This document shows, piece after piece, positions 1 to 7,294 of a stretch of 41,199 bases of DNA (position 1 is its first letter; each line of letters begins with the position of its first letter). Under the pieces are notes generated by a model. It saw only the letters and a program-made list of their open reading frames with translations, had not been told where the DNA came from and searched no databases. The position numbers and the translations under genes are program-made. This stretch comes from Nitriliruptorales bacterium (GTDB taxonomy: Bacteria > Actinomycetota > Nitriliruptoria > Nitriliruptorales > Nitriliruptoraceae): positions 1 to 41,199 of the forward strand of contig JAGXFT010000028.1 of the NCBI GenBank assembly GCA_024637135.1. The letters run 5' to 3'.

Positions 1-85
1 GCCCTCCAACTTCCGGAGCGCCACATTTGCGCCCTGCCAAGGTGCGCGAAGTGGTGACAGGTCCCCGCGGGAAGGGATGGGACAC

Positions 86-721
86 GTGATACGGAAGCTA
101 CTTGTTCTCAGTTCCATGGCGCTCCTCACGCGTTCATTTGGTTCAACGGCTGCAGCGTCGTCAGCGGAGGTTGATACGGGCTCTCCGACGAGTGCGGACG
201 CCGTGTCGGTTGCTCAAGGATCGGAGATCCAGGTCCTTGCAGACCACCTGGGGATCAGTTTCGAGGAAAGTCGACAACGACTGCAATTCGATCTGGACTC
301 GGGCCCGCTGTCGGAGGCCCTGTGGGCCCGGTTCGGTCCGGACGTCTTGGCCTACACCCGACTGGCCGACGATCGTGTGGCCTTGGAGATCGCCGGCCCG
401 GCGCTCACTGACGACCAGGTCTCGGAAGCACTCGACCTGGCTGGGAGCCACGACATCGCTGTTGGGCAACTGGTGTTCGTCGAGGTTGACCACACGGCCA
501 GCGACCTTACGGCCATCCAGGGAATGGCGTCGGACGCGATCGATTCCGTGGGAATCCCGGCACCATCGCAGACTCTCCCGGTCGAGGGCTTGGTCCAGGT
601 GTTCGTCAGCCCCGAGGGCGCGGCCGCGGCCAACGAGGCGATCGCGGCCCTCGACCTGTCTCCGGAGTTCCAGCAGCGGCTTGTCGTCGTCGAGACAAAC
701 GACAGCTTCGAACCTGAGTGA
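86..721 (+). CDS. Secreted protein of unknown function
   Basis: I do not recognise a family with certainty. The N-terminus has a charged start (I-R-K), a hydrophobic core (LLVLSSMALL) and small residues ending in TAAAS, which reads as a Sec signal peptide, so the product should be exported. The mature part is about 190 residues, acidic, with no transmembrane segment and no cysteine. A segment near mature residue 30 (LADHLGISFEESRQRL) weakly resembles the pro-regions of secreted actinobacterial S1 peptidases, but no catalytic triad follows. The GTG at 86 is preferred because the purine-rich AAGGGA lies at a usable distance; the in-frame ATG at 77 sits directly against that ribosome site. The first third is less GC-rich than the rest of the window (about 58% by hand count over 121-300), which may mean transfer. 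The next gene is more than 570 bp away. Confidence 0.6.
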   Translation: MIRKLLVLSSMALLTRSFGSTAAASSAEVDTGSPTSADAVSVAQGSEIQVLADHLGISFEESRQRLQFDLDSGPLSEALWARFGPDVLAYTRLADDRVALEIAGPALTDDQVSEALDLAGSHDIAVGQLVFVEVDHTASDLTAIQGMASDAIDSVGIPAPSQTLPVEGLVQVFVSPEGAAAANEAIAALDLSPEFQQRLVVVETNDSFEPE

Positions 722-936
722 TCCGGAGGTCGAATTGCCGCGTGTTTGCAGGCTGCCCTGAGCTCACGATTCATTCGGATCGGGCCGCGGCGGTGTTTGG
801 GATGGACGAGACGGCGTTCGTCCGTCTCGGGCCGGGGCTTCCGCGGAGACGACGACCCAAAGTGGGTTTGTCAATGAGAGGGCCCCGGTGCTGGGCCCCA
901 TTACTGGGTCCCGTACTGGGGCCAGTTCAAATCTGA

Positions 937-1098
937 GGTGACTCGGGTCGGACTCACGGCTCTGTCTGGTTCGTCCGAACCGCGCCTGCCCACGTCGCCA
1001 CTCGCTCACGTGACCTCCGGCCATTCCACGCTCGTTTGCCCCTCGGCAGGCACGCCCCGTCCGTGGCCATGCGCAACCGTCGCCCGACCCGAGCCACC
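937..1098. repeat. Structured interspersed element, copy A
   Basis: This 162-bp element is bounded by 15-bp inverted repeats (937-951 and 1084-1098) that match at 14 of 15 positions. Inside are a second stem CACGG/CCGTG (955-959/1061-1065), a hairpin GGTTC-GTCC-GAACC near 969-982, and a 66-nt core (985-1050) closed by CCTGCC/GGCAGG. The core is 56/66 identical to a 66-nt core at 27070-27135, in a 166-bp element with the same nested layout. Several stem positions differ between the copies but stay paired. It could be a non-coding RNA, a 5' leader element or a non-autonomous mobile repeat. The strand is unresolved. Confidence 0.65.
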
Positions 1099-1239
1099 CG
1101 GCGGCGTTCGTACTCGCGGCTCGGGCCTGGCTCGCCCGGACCGCGCCTGCCGACACCGGGCTGCCCTGGGTCATGTGCAGACGTCGCCCCGTCGGCGACG
1201 GCTCGGGATGACGCTGCAGGATGGCGTTCGTCCACCGCG

Positions 1240-1245
1240 TAGGTT
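1240..1245 (+). promoter_or_regulatory. Possible -10 box (TAGGTT) before the antiporter gene
   Basis: TAGGTT fits the TANNNT actinobacterial -10 pattern and would give a leader of roughly 45 nt before the start at 1299. No clear -35 is visible. Confidence 0.3.
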
Positions 1246-1298
1246 GGACGCTCCGTCGCCCGGCCATGCCCATCCGGGGTCGTGTGGAAGGTGGCTGA

Positions 1299-2930
1299 AT
1301 GCCGATCGAGCTGACCGAGCAGTCCATCATCCTGCTGTTGCTGGTGGCGGCGTTGGTCGCCGTTGCGGTCAACCGGTTGCGGCTGCCCTACACCATCGCG
1401 CTGACGATGGTGGGACTGTTCCTGGGCTTCGGTTCCGGCTTCGTGGACCTGCAGTTGACGTCGGAGTTGATCCTGCTGGCGTTCCTGCCGCCGCTGCTGT
1501 TCGAGGGCGCCATCAACATGGACCTCGACGACCTGCGCCAGCGGGCCCTGCAGGTCGGCGTGCTGGCGATCGGCGGCACCGTGGTCGCCACCGGCTTCCT
1601 TGCCGGCGCGTTCCTGCTGCTGGGGTTCTCGATGACCGAGGCCGCCGTCCTGGCCGTGATCCTGGCCCCGACCGACCCGGTGAGCGTGCTGGCGATCTTC
1701 AAGGAGCAGGGCGTCGGCGTTGGCCTGCGCACCCTGCTCGAGGGCGAGTCAATCTTCAACGACGCCCTGGCGATCGTGCTGTTCCTGATCGCGGTGGAGT
1801 TCGCCTTCCCCGAGCCCGGGGTGACCCCTCCGGGGCTGACCGGCGGGCTGTTCGAGTTCGGCACCGAGGTCGGCATCGGCGTCGGCGTCGGACTGGTCGT
1901 CGGCTACGTCGCGCACCGGCTGATGGCCACGCTGGACGACCACCTGGTCGAGATCACCCTGTCGCTGGTGACCGCCTTCGGTGCCTACCTCGTCGCGGAC
2001 GGGTTGGGTGGCTCCGGTGTCATCGCCACGGTCGCCGCGGGCCTGCTGATCGGCAACTACGGCACGTCCTTCGCGATGTCCGCCTCGTCCCGGCTCGCCC
2101 TCGACCAGTTCTGGGAGGTGGTGGCGTTCCTGGTGAACTCGATCCTGTTCCTGTTGATCGGGCTGGAGTTCGAGATCGCGCTGCTGGCCGACGGGCCGAC
2201 CCTGGTCGCCATCGGCCTGGCGATCGTGGCGATGCTGGCCGGGCGACTGGTGATCGCCTACGGCCTGTTGTCACCCTTCGTCGGGGCGCATGGCACGATG
2301 ACGGTGCCGAAGCCATGGCGACCGGCCGTCTTCTGGGGTGGCCTGCGTGGCTCCATCCCGATCGCGCTGGCCTTGAGCCTGCCCAGCCGGGAGGTGGGCG
2401 GCATCAACGTGCTGGCCCTGGTGTTCGGCGTGGTGCTGTTCTCGTTGCTCGGCCAGGGCCTGACGTTCGGACCGCTGCTGCGCCGGCTCGGCCTGTCGTC
2501 GATCGACCCCGAGCAGCGCCAGTACGAGGAGGCCATGGCGACGTCACTGGTGCTGCAGGCGACCCTGGACGAACTGGACCGGATGCAACGTCGGACCGAG
2601 GTCGAACCCCAGGTCCACGAGGCCCTGCGCACCGACGTCGAGGAGCGCCTGGCCGTGATCAGGGAGGAGATGGCGACGCTGACCCGTGACCTCGATTCGG
2701 TGCGAGGTGCCCGTCGCCAACGGCTGGCCCGGCGGTTGGCGTCGGCCCAGAAGCGCGCGCTGACCGACGCCGGTCGCCGCGGTGCGCTGTCGGACGAGAC
2801 GGTGCGCGACCACGTCCGCCGAGTCGACGTCGCCCTGGCCGAGGGCGCGTCCGCGCCCAGCATCGCCGCCGACCTCGAACCCGGCCTGTACATCGACGCC
2901 GACGACGAGGTCCGATCCGACGACGCGTGA
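1299..2930 (+). CDS. CPA1-family Na+/H+ antiporter (NhaP/NHE type)
   Basis: Predicted inner-membrane cation/proton antiporter that exports Na+ (or K+) in exchange for H+. The first roughly 400 of 543 residues form a dozen hydrophobic segments with CPA1 hallmarks: the LPYTIALTMVG segment near residue 30, FLPPLLFEGA near 65, APTDPVSV near 122-130 with the essential aspartate, and GESIFND near 148-155 with the Asn-Asp pair of the ion site. The last roughly 130 residues are hydrophilic, rich in Arg/Glu and probably helical, as in regulatory tails of NHE-type exchangers. The ATG at 1299 follows a GGAAGG ribosome site. The gene stands alone. Substrate preference cannot be told from sequence; K+/H+ exchange is possible. 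Confidence 0.88.
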   Translation: MPIELTEQSIILLLLVAALVAVAVNRLRLPYTIALTMVGLFLGFGSGFVDLQLTSELILLAFLPPLLFEGAINMDLDDLRQRALQVGVLAIGGTVVATGFLAGAFLLLGFSMTEAAVLAVILAPTDPVSVLAIFKEQGVGVGLRTLLEGESIFNDALAIVLFLIAVEFAFPEPGVTPPGLTGGLFEFGTEVGIGVGVGLVVGYVAHRLMATLDDHLVEITLSLVTAFGAYLVADGLGGSGVIATVAAGLLIGNYGTSFAMSASSRLALDQFWEVVAFLVNSILFLLIGLEFEIALLADGPTLVAIGLAIVAMLAGRLVIAYGLLSPFVGAHGTMTVPKPWRPAVFWGGLRGSIPIALALSLPSREVGGINVLALVFGVVLFSLLGQGLTFGPLLRRLGLSSIDPEQRQYEEAMATSLVLQATLDELDRMQRRTEVEPQVHEALRTDVEERLAVIREEMATLTRDLDSVRGARRQRLARRLASAQKRALTDAGRRGALSDETVRDHVRRVDVALAEGASAPSIAADLEPGLYIDADDEVRSDDA

Positions 2931-2931
2931 C

Positions 2932-2948
2932 CGTCCGGGACCCGGACG
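2932..2948. terminator. Palindrome between convergent genes
   Basis: CGTCCGGG-A-CCCGGACG is a perfect dyad starting two bases after the antiporter stop and facing a minus-strand gene. A second palindrome, CGACCGGTCG, follows at 2958-2967. Neither has a T-tract. They could serve as GC-rich terminators in both directions. Confidence 0.35.
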
Positions 2949-2991
2949 CCGCACGATCGACCGGTCGGTGGCGTGCTGAGGGTTCCCGGCG

Positions 2992-3078
2992 TCAGGTCAC
3001 CTGGAGCAGTTGGACGACCGCGGCCACGAGGATGACGAGGAACAGGACCACCAGGATGATGGCGGTGCCGTTTCGCAT
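2992..3078 (-). CDS. 28-residue single-pass membrane peptide
   Basis: A very short frame encodes a peptide starting MRNGTAIILVVLFLV and ending QLLQVT, almost entirely one hydrophobic helix of about 20 residues. The ATG is preceded by a textbook GGAGG six bases upstream, an unusually strong site for a chance ORF in this DNA. It lies 88 bp downstream of, and in the same direction as, the TIM-barrel gene, so it may be the last gene of that transcript. Function is unknown. Small hydrophobic proteins of this kind are common in actinobacteria and some are subunits or stabilisers of larger membrane proteins. Chance occurrence cannot be excluded. Confidence 0.5.
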   Translation of the reverse strand: MRNGTAIILVVLFLVILVAAVVQLLQVT

Positions 3079-3166
3079 CGCGGACCTCCGGGGACGGGCG
3101 ATCCCGGCAGCGTAGGCCGTGCCACGCCCCCACCCCGATCCTGGGCCCGGCACCGAACGGGGTGGG

Positions 3167-4045
3167 TCAGACGCCGACGGTCGGCTGGTCGGCGTCGTCC
3201 TCGCCCGCACCCGGCGCCACCACGACCTCGTCGGGGCGGCCCAGTACGTCCTCGATGTCGCCACCCTCCAGCAGTTCGATGCACTTGAGCCGTTCCTGCT
3301 GGAGGTAGCCCACCAACGCGGGGCGGTCGTCGAGGTACCGGCGACAGTCCAGTTCGAGCGTGATCGACGGTGCTTCGTCCAGCCGTCCGACCTGGTGGAG
3401 GAACCGCCCAAGCGGCAACAGGCCGTGGCCCAGCGGCGCGTGGCTGTCGCGCCCCTGGCCGCGGTAGTCCGAGACGTGCAGGTGCACCGCGGCGTCCGCC
3501 AGTTGGGCCCATGCCGCGTTGATGTCCACGCCCGCGACCCCGAAGTGGGAGGTGTCGAGCACGACGTGCTGGAACGGGTGCAGGTGGTCCGGCTCGGTGT
3601 AGCGGTGGAAGCGCACCGGGCGGCCCACCACCTTGACGGGGTAGAGGTTCTCGACCCCGATCACGACCCCGTGCTCGGCGGCCTCGTCGTCGCCCGCCGA
3701 CAGCAGCCACTCGTGGAAGTCGTTCTGCCATCGGAACGGCGGGTGGACGATCATCACGTCGGCACCCAGGGCGCCCGCCAGCTCCAGCGAACGGCGGGCC
3801 TTGGCCACCAGGTCGGTGCCGTACACCCGCCGGGTCAGCAGCAGGAACGGGCCGTGCACCACCGGGATGGCGACGCCCTCGCGCTCGGCTGCGGACTCGA
3901 CCGGCCCGGCCTGCTGGGTCGCGGGGTCCTGGGTCACCATCAGCTCGACGCCGTCGTAGCCGGCCTCGGCGATGACACCCATGGCCCAGTCGACCGGTCG
4001 CGAGAACAGCGGACCGGTCGAGGCCAGGATGCGGGGAATGCTCAC
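3167..4045 (-). CDS. Sugar phosphate isomerase/epimerase-like TIM-barrel protein
   Basis: Resembles the xylose isomerase-like / AP endonuclease 2 TIM-barrel superfamily: cytosolic metal-dependent isomerases, epimerases or dehydratases of sugars and polyols. Visible hallmarks are GYDGVELM near residue 30, a possible metal glutamate in GVENLYP, LDTSHFG with Asp and His, HVSDYRG with His and Asp, and LELD near the end of the barrel; these match the usual E/D/H/E metal set. Length (292) is normal. The GTG at 4045 is preferred over the GTG at 4051 because a -10-like TAGGGT lies exactly 6 nt upstream, which fits a leaderless transcript. The substrate is unknown. The only same-strand neighbour is the tiny membrane peptide downstream. 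Confidence 0.75.
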   Translation of the reverse strand: MSIPRILASTGPLFSRPVDWAMGVIAEAGYDGVELMVTQDPATQQAGPVESAAEREGVAIPVVHGPFLLLTRRVYGTDLVAKARRSLELAGALGADVMIVHPPFRWQNDFHEWLLSAGDDEAAEHGVVIGVENLYPVKVVGRPVRFHRYTEPDHLHPFQHVVLDTSHFGVAGVDINAAWAQLADAAVHLHVSDYRGQGRDSHAPLGHGLLPLGRFLHQVGRLDEAPSITLELDCRRYLDDRPALVGYLQQERLKCIELLEGGDIEDVLGRPDEVVVAPGAGEDDADQPTVGV

Positions 4046-4051
4046 GGCCAC

Positions 4052-4057
4052 ACCCTA
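4052..4057 (-). promoter_or_regulatory. -10 box (TAGGGT) for a leaderless transcript
   Basis: Read on the minus strand, TAGGGT is followed by six bases and then the GTG at 4045. That places the expected transcription start at the first codon. The same spacing is seen upstream of hemL. Confidence 0.4.
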
Positions 4058-4177
4058 GGTGCCCGGAGCCCCATGGACCGTCCGGTCGCGTGCCGGACAT
4101 GACGGTCGGTGGCCGCGCGCGACGACGGTCCGACGGATCCGGGACACGAGTCGCCCGGATCGGGTGGATCGTGGATG

Positions 4178-4183
4178 TAGTCT
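4178..4183 (+). promoter_or_regulatory. Possible -10 box (TAGTCT) before the acyl-CoA ligase
   Basis: TAGTCT fits TANNNT and lies about 95 bp before the chosen start, in the gap between divergent genes. No -35 is evident. Confidence 0.3.
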
Positions 4184-4279
4184 GCCGCGGGGGACACTTG
4201 GCCGCAGCCGTGCGTGTGCCGCTCCGCGACCGGACGCCCGGCGCCGGCGACCGGCTCGTCCCCGAACCGGGAGGTCGTG

Positions 4280-5815
4280 GTGGAACAGTCACTGGGCTCG
4301 TCGTTGCTGGGCATCGAGGGTCGCCTGGTCGAGACTGCGGTGCGCTCGCCCGACCGTCCGGCACTCGTGTGGCAGGGTCGCACCCTGACCTACGGCGAAC
4401 TCGACCGGCGGGTCGATGCGGCGGCCGCCGACCTCCAGTCCGGCGGCGTTCGGGTCGGCGACCGGGTCGCCATCCAGGTCGGGAACGTGCCGGCGTTCGT
4501 CGAGGCCTACTACGCGGCGCAGCGCATTGGTGCCGTTGCCGTGCCCCTGTCGATCGCGCTGGCACCCGACGAGATCGCCCACGCACTGGCCGACTCCGGC
4601 GCCAGCCTGTTCGTCGTGGGCGGATCGGTGGCCGACGCGATGGTCGACGTCGCGCTGGAACTCGACCTCGCGGTGATCGTGGCCGGCGACGAGGCACCCG
4701 CCGGAATCCGCCGTTGGGCCGAGGTGGCGGCGGGCGACGACACGCCCGAACCGGTCGAGGTCGGCGACGAGGACCTGGCCGCCCTGGTCTACACCTCCGG
4801 CACGACCGGTCGGCCGCGGGGCGCGATGCTGACCAGGCGCAACCTGCGCGCCAACCAGGACCAGTCGCTGGCCGGGCGCTTCCAGGTCACGGGCGACGAC
4901 GTGGTCCTCCTGGTGTTGCCGCTGTCACACATCTATGCACTCAACGTCGGGCTGGGGGCGTGCGTGCGCGTCGGTGCCACGGTGGTGCTGCAGGAACGCT
5001 TCGACCCGATGGGCTCGATCGAGGCGATCCAGCGTCACGGCGTCACGATCCTGCTCGGCGCGCCACCGATGTACGTCGCCTGGGACGCCCTGCCGGCACT
5101 GCCCGACGACGCCTTCGCGTCGGTCCGCATCGCGGTGTCCGGCGCGGCGCCGCTGTCGGTCCGGACGCTGGAGTCCTTCCGGGAACGCACGGGCCTCGTC
5201 ATCGAGGAGGGCTACGGGTTGACCGAGGCCTCCCCGTCGGTCACGTCCAACGCCATGGCCCCGGCGCCGCGGCCGGGCACGGTCGGTCACCCCCTCCCCG
5301 ACGTCGAACTGCGGCTGGTCGAACTGGGTGGCGGGTCGGACCCCGACGACGTTGCGCCCGGTGACCCGGGCGAGGTCTGGGTCCGCGGTCCCAACGTGTT
5401 CGCGGGCTACCACGGCGACGACGCGGCGACGGCGGCGACGTTGACCCCGGACGGCTGGCTGCGCACCGGCGACATCGGCATCACCGACGACGACGGATAC
5501 CTCCGCCTGGTCGACCGCAACAGCGACCTGATCATCGTCAGTGGGTTCAACGTCTACCCACGCGAGGTCGAGCGCGTGCTGGCGCTCCACGACGGGGTCG
5601 TTGAGTGTGCCGCGGTGGGCATCCCCCACCCCTACACCGGCGAGGCCGTCAAGGCCTTCGTGGTGACCGACGGGGACGTGACCGAGGACGACCTGGTCGG
5701 CTTCTGCATGGCCCACCTGGCGCGCTACAAGTGCCCCCAGACCATCGAGTTCGTGTCGGCGTTGCCGCACACCGCGTCGGGCAAGGTCCGGCGCGTCGAC
5801 CTTCGCGAGTCGTGA
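4280..5815 (+). CDS. AMP-dependent acyl-CoA synthetase / ligase
   Basis: ANL-superfamily adenylating enzyme: activates a carboxylic acid with ATP to an acyl-AMP and transfers it to CoA, in the cytosol. About 511 residues, typical length. Core motifs appear in order: phosphate loop YTSGTTGRPRG (about 170-181), GYGLTEASP (about 310-318), GDIG..DDDGY (about 396), the hinge-region SGFNVYPREVE (about 420-430), and the catalytic lysine in ASGKVRR (about 500). The start at GTG 4280 has a GGGAGG site 5 nt upstream; an ATG at 4214 in the same frame lacks one. The stop overlaps the next GTG by 4 nt, so it is translationally coupled to an MFS transporter, which may move the acid or product. Chain-length preference is not readable; a medium/long-chain fatty acid or aryl acid is plausible. 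Confidence 0.9.
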   Translation: MEQSLGSSLLGIEGRLVETAVRSPDRPALVWQGRTLTYGELDRRVDAAAADLQSGGVRVGDRVAIQVGNVPAFVEAYYAAQRIGAVAVPLSIALAPDEIAHALADSGASLFVVGGSVADAMVDVALELDLAVIVAGDEAPAGIRRWAEVAAGDDTPEPVEVGDEDLAALVYTSGTTGRPRGAMLTRRNLRANQDQSLAGRFQVTGDDVVLLVLPLSHIYALNVGLGACVRVGATVVLQERFDPMGSIEAIQRHGVTILLGAPPMYVAWDALPALPDDAFASVRIAVSGAAPLSVRTLESFRERTGLVIEEGYGLTEASPSVTSNAMAPAPRPGTVGHPLPDVELRLVELGGGSDPDDVAPGDPGEVWVRGPNVFAGYHGDDAATAATLTPDGWLRTGDIGITDDDGYLRLVDRNSDLIIVSGFNVYPREVERVLALHDGVVECAAVGIPHPYTGEAVKAFVVTDGDVTEDDLVGFCMAHLARYKCPQTIEFVSALPHTASGKVRRVDLRES

Positions 5816-7164
5816 CCGCACCGGACCCGGGTGTCCCCGGGCCGTCCCCGGACGACGAACCCGAGACCGCATCGCCCACGCCCCCGGCGCCGCCTGCGCC
5901 CCGGTCGTGGTCCACGCTGGCCTCCTGGATCACGCCGTCGCTGGCCTCGGCGGCCATCATCGCGGCCGCGAGCGGCATGGGCCAGTTCGCGATCACGGCG
6001 GTCATCGGCGACGTCGCCGCCGCCTTCGGCACCCCCGGCGCCGGGTCGGACCTGTCGGCCCAGTTGGGCGTCCAGGCCACCACGCTCGGCATCGCGCTGG
6101 CCGTCATCCGGCTGGCGTCCCTGGGGTCGCTCCCGGGGGCGGCGTTGGCCGACCACCTCGGACGACGTCGGGTCCTGCTGGTGGCGCTCACCGTGGGGCT
6201 GGTCCTGACCGGTGCGTCGGCGCTGGCGGGCTCGTTCTGGGCCTGGGTGGCGCTGGTGGCGTTGGCGCGGCCGTGGCTGTCGACCATCAACGCGGTGGGG
6301 GGTGTCGTGGCGGCCGAGGAGGTGTCGTCGAGGTACCGGTCCTGGGCGATCGGTCTGATCGCCGCCAGTTACGGCCTCGGCAGCGGCATCATCTCCATCG
6401 GGCGCTCGCTGCTGCCGCCGGGGTTCCGTCCGGTGATGCTGGCCACGCTCGTGCCGCTGCTGGCGCTGCCGTGGTTGTGGCGCACGCTGGCGGAACCGCC
6501 GGTCGCCGAGCGGGCCCACGTGGACGACGGCCTGCGGTCGCTGCCGGGGCGCGTGCCGACCCCGCTGGTGCCCGACCTGCTGCGGTTGGTGCTGGTCACC
6601 TTCGGCATCGCGGTGGCCACCGGGCCGGGATTCACCTACGTGTTCGTCTACGGCGAGTCGATCCTCGACCTCAGCCGCGCCACGATGGCCGGGGTGGTGC
6701 TGGCGGCCGGCCCCGTCGGGCTGGTGGGGCTGCTGCTCGGGCGCTGGCTGGCCGACACGACCGGTCGACGTCCGGCCATCGCGCTCGGGCTGGTGGGCAG
6801 TGCCGCGGGGTTCGCGGGCACCTACAGCGGGGCCGTGCCACTGATGTTCGCCGGCTACCTGGTCGGGGTCCTGGCGGGAGGCGCGCTGGGTCCCGGGCTC
6901 GGTGCCCTCGGTGCCGAGGCATTCCCGACACGTGTGCGTGCCACCGTGGCCGGGTGGCTGGCGGCGGCCGGGGTGGTGGGGGCCGTGGTCGGCCTGGCGG
7001 CGTTCGGGGCGTTGGCGGACGCCACTGGCGGTTTCGGTGGGGCGGCGGCCCTGCTGGCGCTGGTGCCGATCGCCGCACTGCTGGCCCTGCGTGGCCTGCC
7101 CGAGACCCGCGGATGGGAACTCGAGGGACATGCGCCCGAGGCCGCGGGAACGGCGCTGCGGTGA
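5812..7164 (+). CDS. Major facilitator superfamily transporter
   Basis: Secondary transporter of about 450 residues. After a proline-rich cytosolic N-terminus of about 40 residues there are two six-helix halves. MFS motif A-like loops are visible in both: LADHLGRRRVLL in the first half and LADTTGRRPAI in the second. The GTG at 5812 overlaps the ligase stop (GTGA), so the two proteins are co-translated. Substrate is unknown; coupling to an acyl-CoA ligase suggests an organic acid or lipid-related compound, which is inference. Two hairpins follow the stop. Confidence 0.85.
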   Translation: MTAPDPGVPGPSPDDEPETASPTPPAPPAPRSWSTLASWITPSLASAAIIAAASGMGQFAITAVIGDVAAAFGTPGAGSDLSAQLGVQATTLGIALAVIRLASLGSLPGAALADHLGRRRVLLVALTVGLVLTGASALAGSFWAWVALVALARPWLSTINAVGGVVAAEEVSSRYRSWAIGLIAASYGLGSGIISIGRSLLPPGFRPVMLATLVPLLALPWLWRTLAEPPVAERAHVDDGLRSLPGRVPTPLVPDLLRLVLVTFGIAVATGPGFTYVFVYGESILDLSRATMAGVVLAAGPVGLVGLLLGRWLADTTGRRPAIALGLVGSAAGFAGTYSGAVPLMFAGYLVGVLAGGALGPGLGALGAEAFPTRVRATVAGWLAAAGVVGAVVGLAAFGALADATGGFGGAAALLALVPIAALLALRGLPETRGWELEGHAPEAAGTALR

Positions 7165-7170
7165 GCGGCC

Positions 7171-7209
7171 GTCGCACGGGGCCCGCGACCGCCAGGTCCC
7201 GCCGGACCT
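7171..7209 (+). terminator. Two hairpins after the MFS gene
   Basis: A 5-bp stem GTCGC/GCGAC (7171-7189) is followed by a 6-bp stem AGGTCC-CGCC-GGACCT (7194-7209). There is no T-tract. The position just after a stop and before a new promoter supports a terminator. Confidence 0.35.
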
Positions 7210-7234
7210 CGACCGGATCGGGCGGTCGGGCACG

Positions 7235-7240
7235 TAGGAT
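7235..7240 (+). promoter_or_regulatory. Possible -10 box (TAGGAT)
   Basis: TAGGAT fits TANNNT and lies 55 bp before the GTG at 7295. It would start the two-gene unit of the membrane protein and the glutaredoxin-like protein. Confidence 0.35.
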
Positions 7241-7294
7241 CGGCAACGATCGGCCTGACGTTCGCCCGGGTCGACCGTCGTCGTCAGGGGCACC

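Larger units (their letters stand above)
722..1298. other. Gene-free region with hairpins and one structured repeat
   Basis: I see no convincing gene here. The stretch holds several inverted repeats. An 8-bp stem CGAGACGG/CCGTCTCG lies at 807-829. An imperfect stem at 891-925 pairs two GGGCCCC-like arms. A 7-bp stem CGTCGCC/GGCGACG lies at 1182-1200. The middle (937-1098) is the structured repeat listed separately. After it, the 12-mer ACCGCGCCTGCC at 1140-1151 repeats one inside the element at 979-990, so the downstream part looks like a decayed partial copy. GGCGTTCGT occurs three times, near 813, 1103 and 1223. Confidence 0.6.

Noticed and set aside
920-936. tRNA-like T-loop text (GTTCAAATC)
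   Set aside because: There is no pairing T-stem and no acceptor or anticodon arm around it.
764-1372. A 202-codon minus-strand frame with GANERGMAGGHVSEW text, similar to text antisense at 27026-27180
   Set aside because: The similarity comes from the structured repeat at both sites. The rest of each frame is unrelated, so it is not evidence for a protein.
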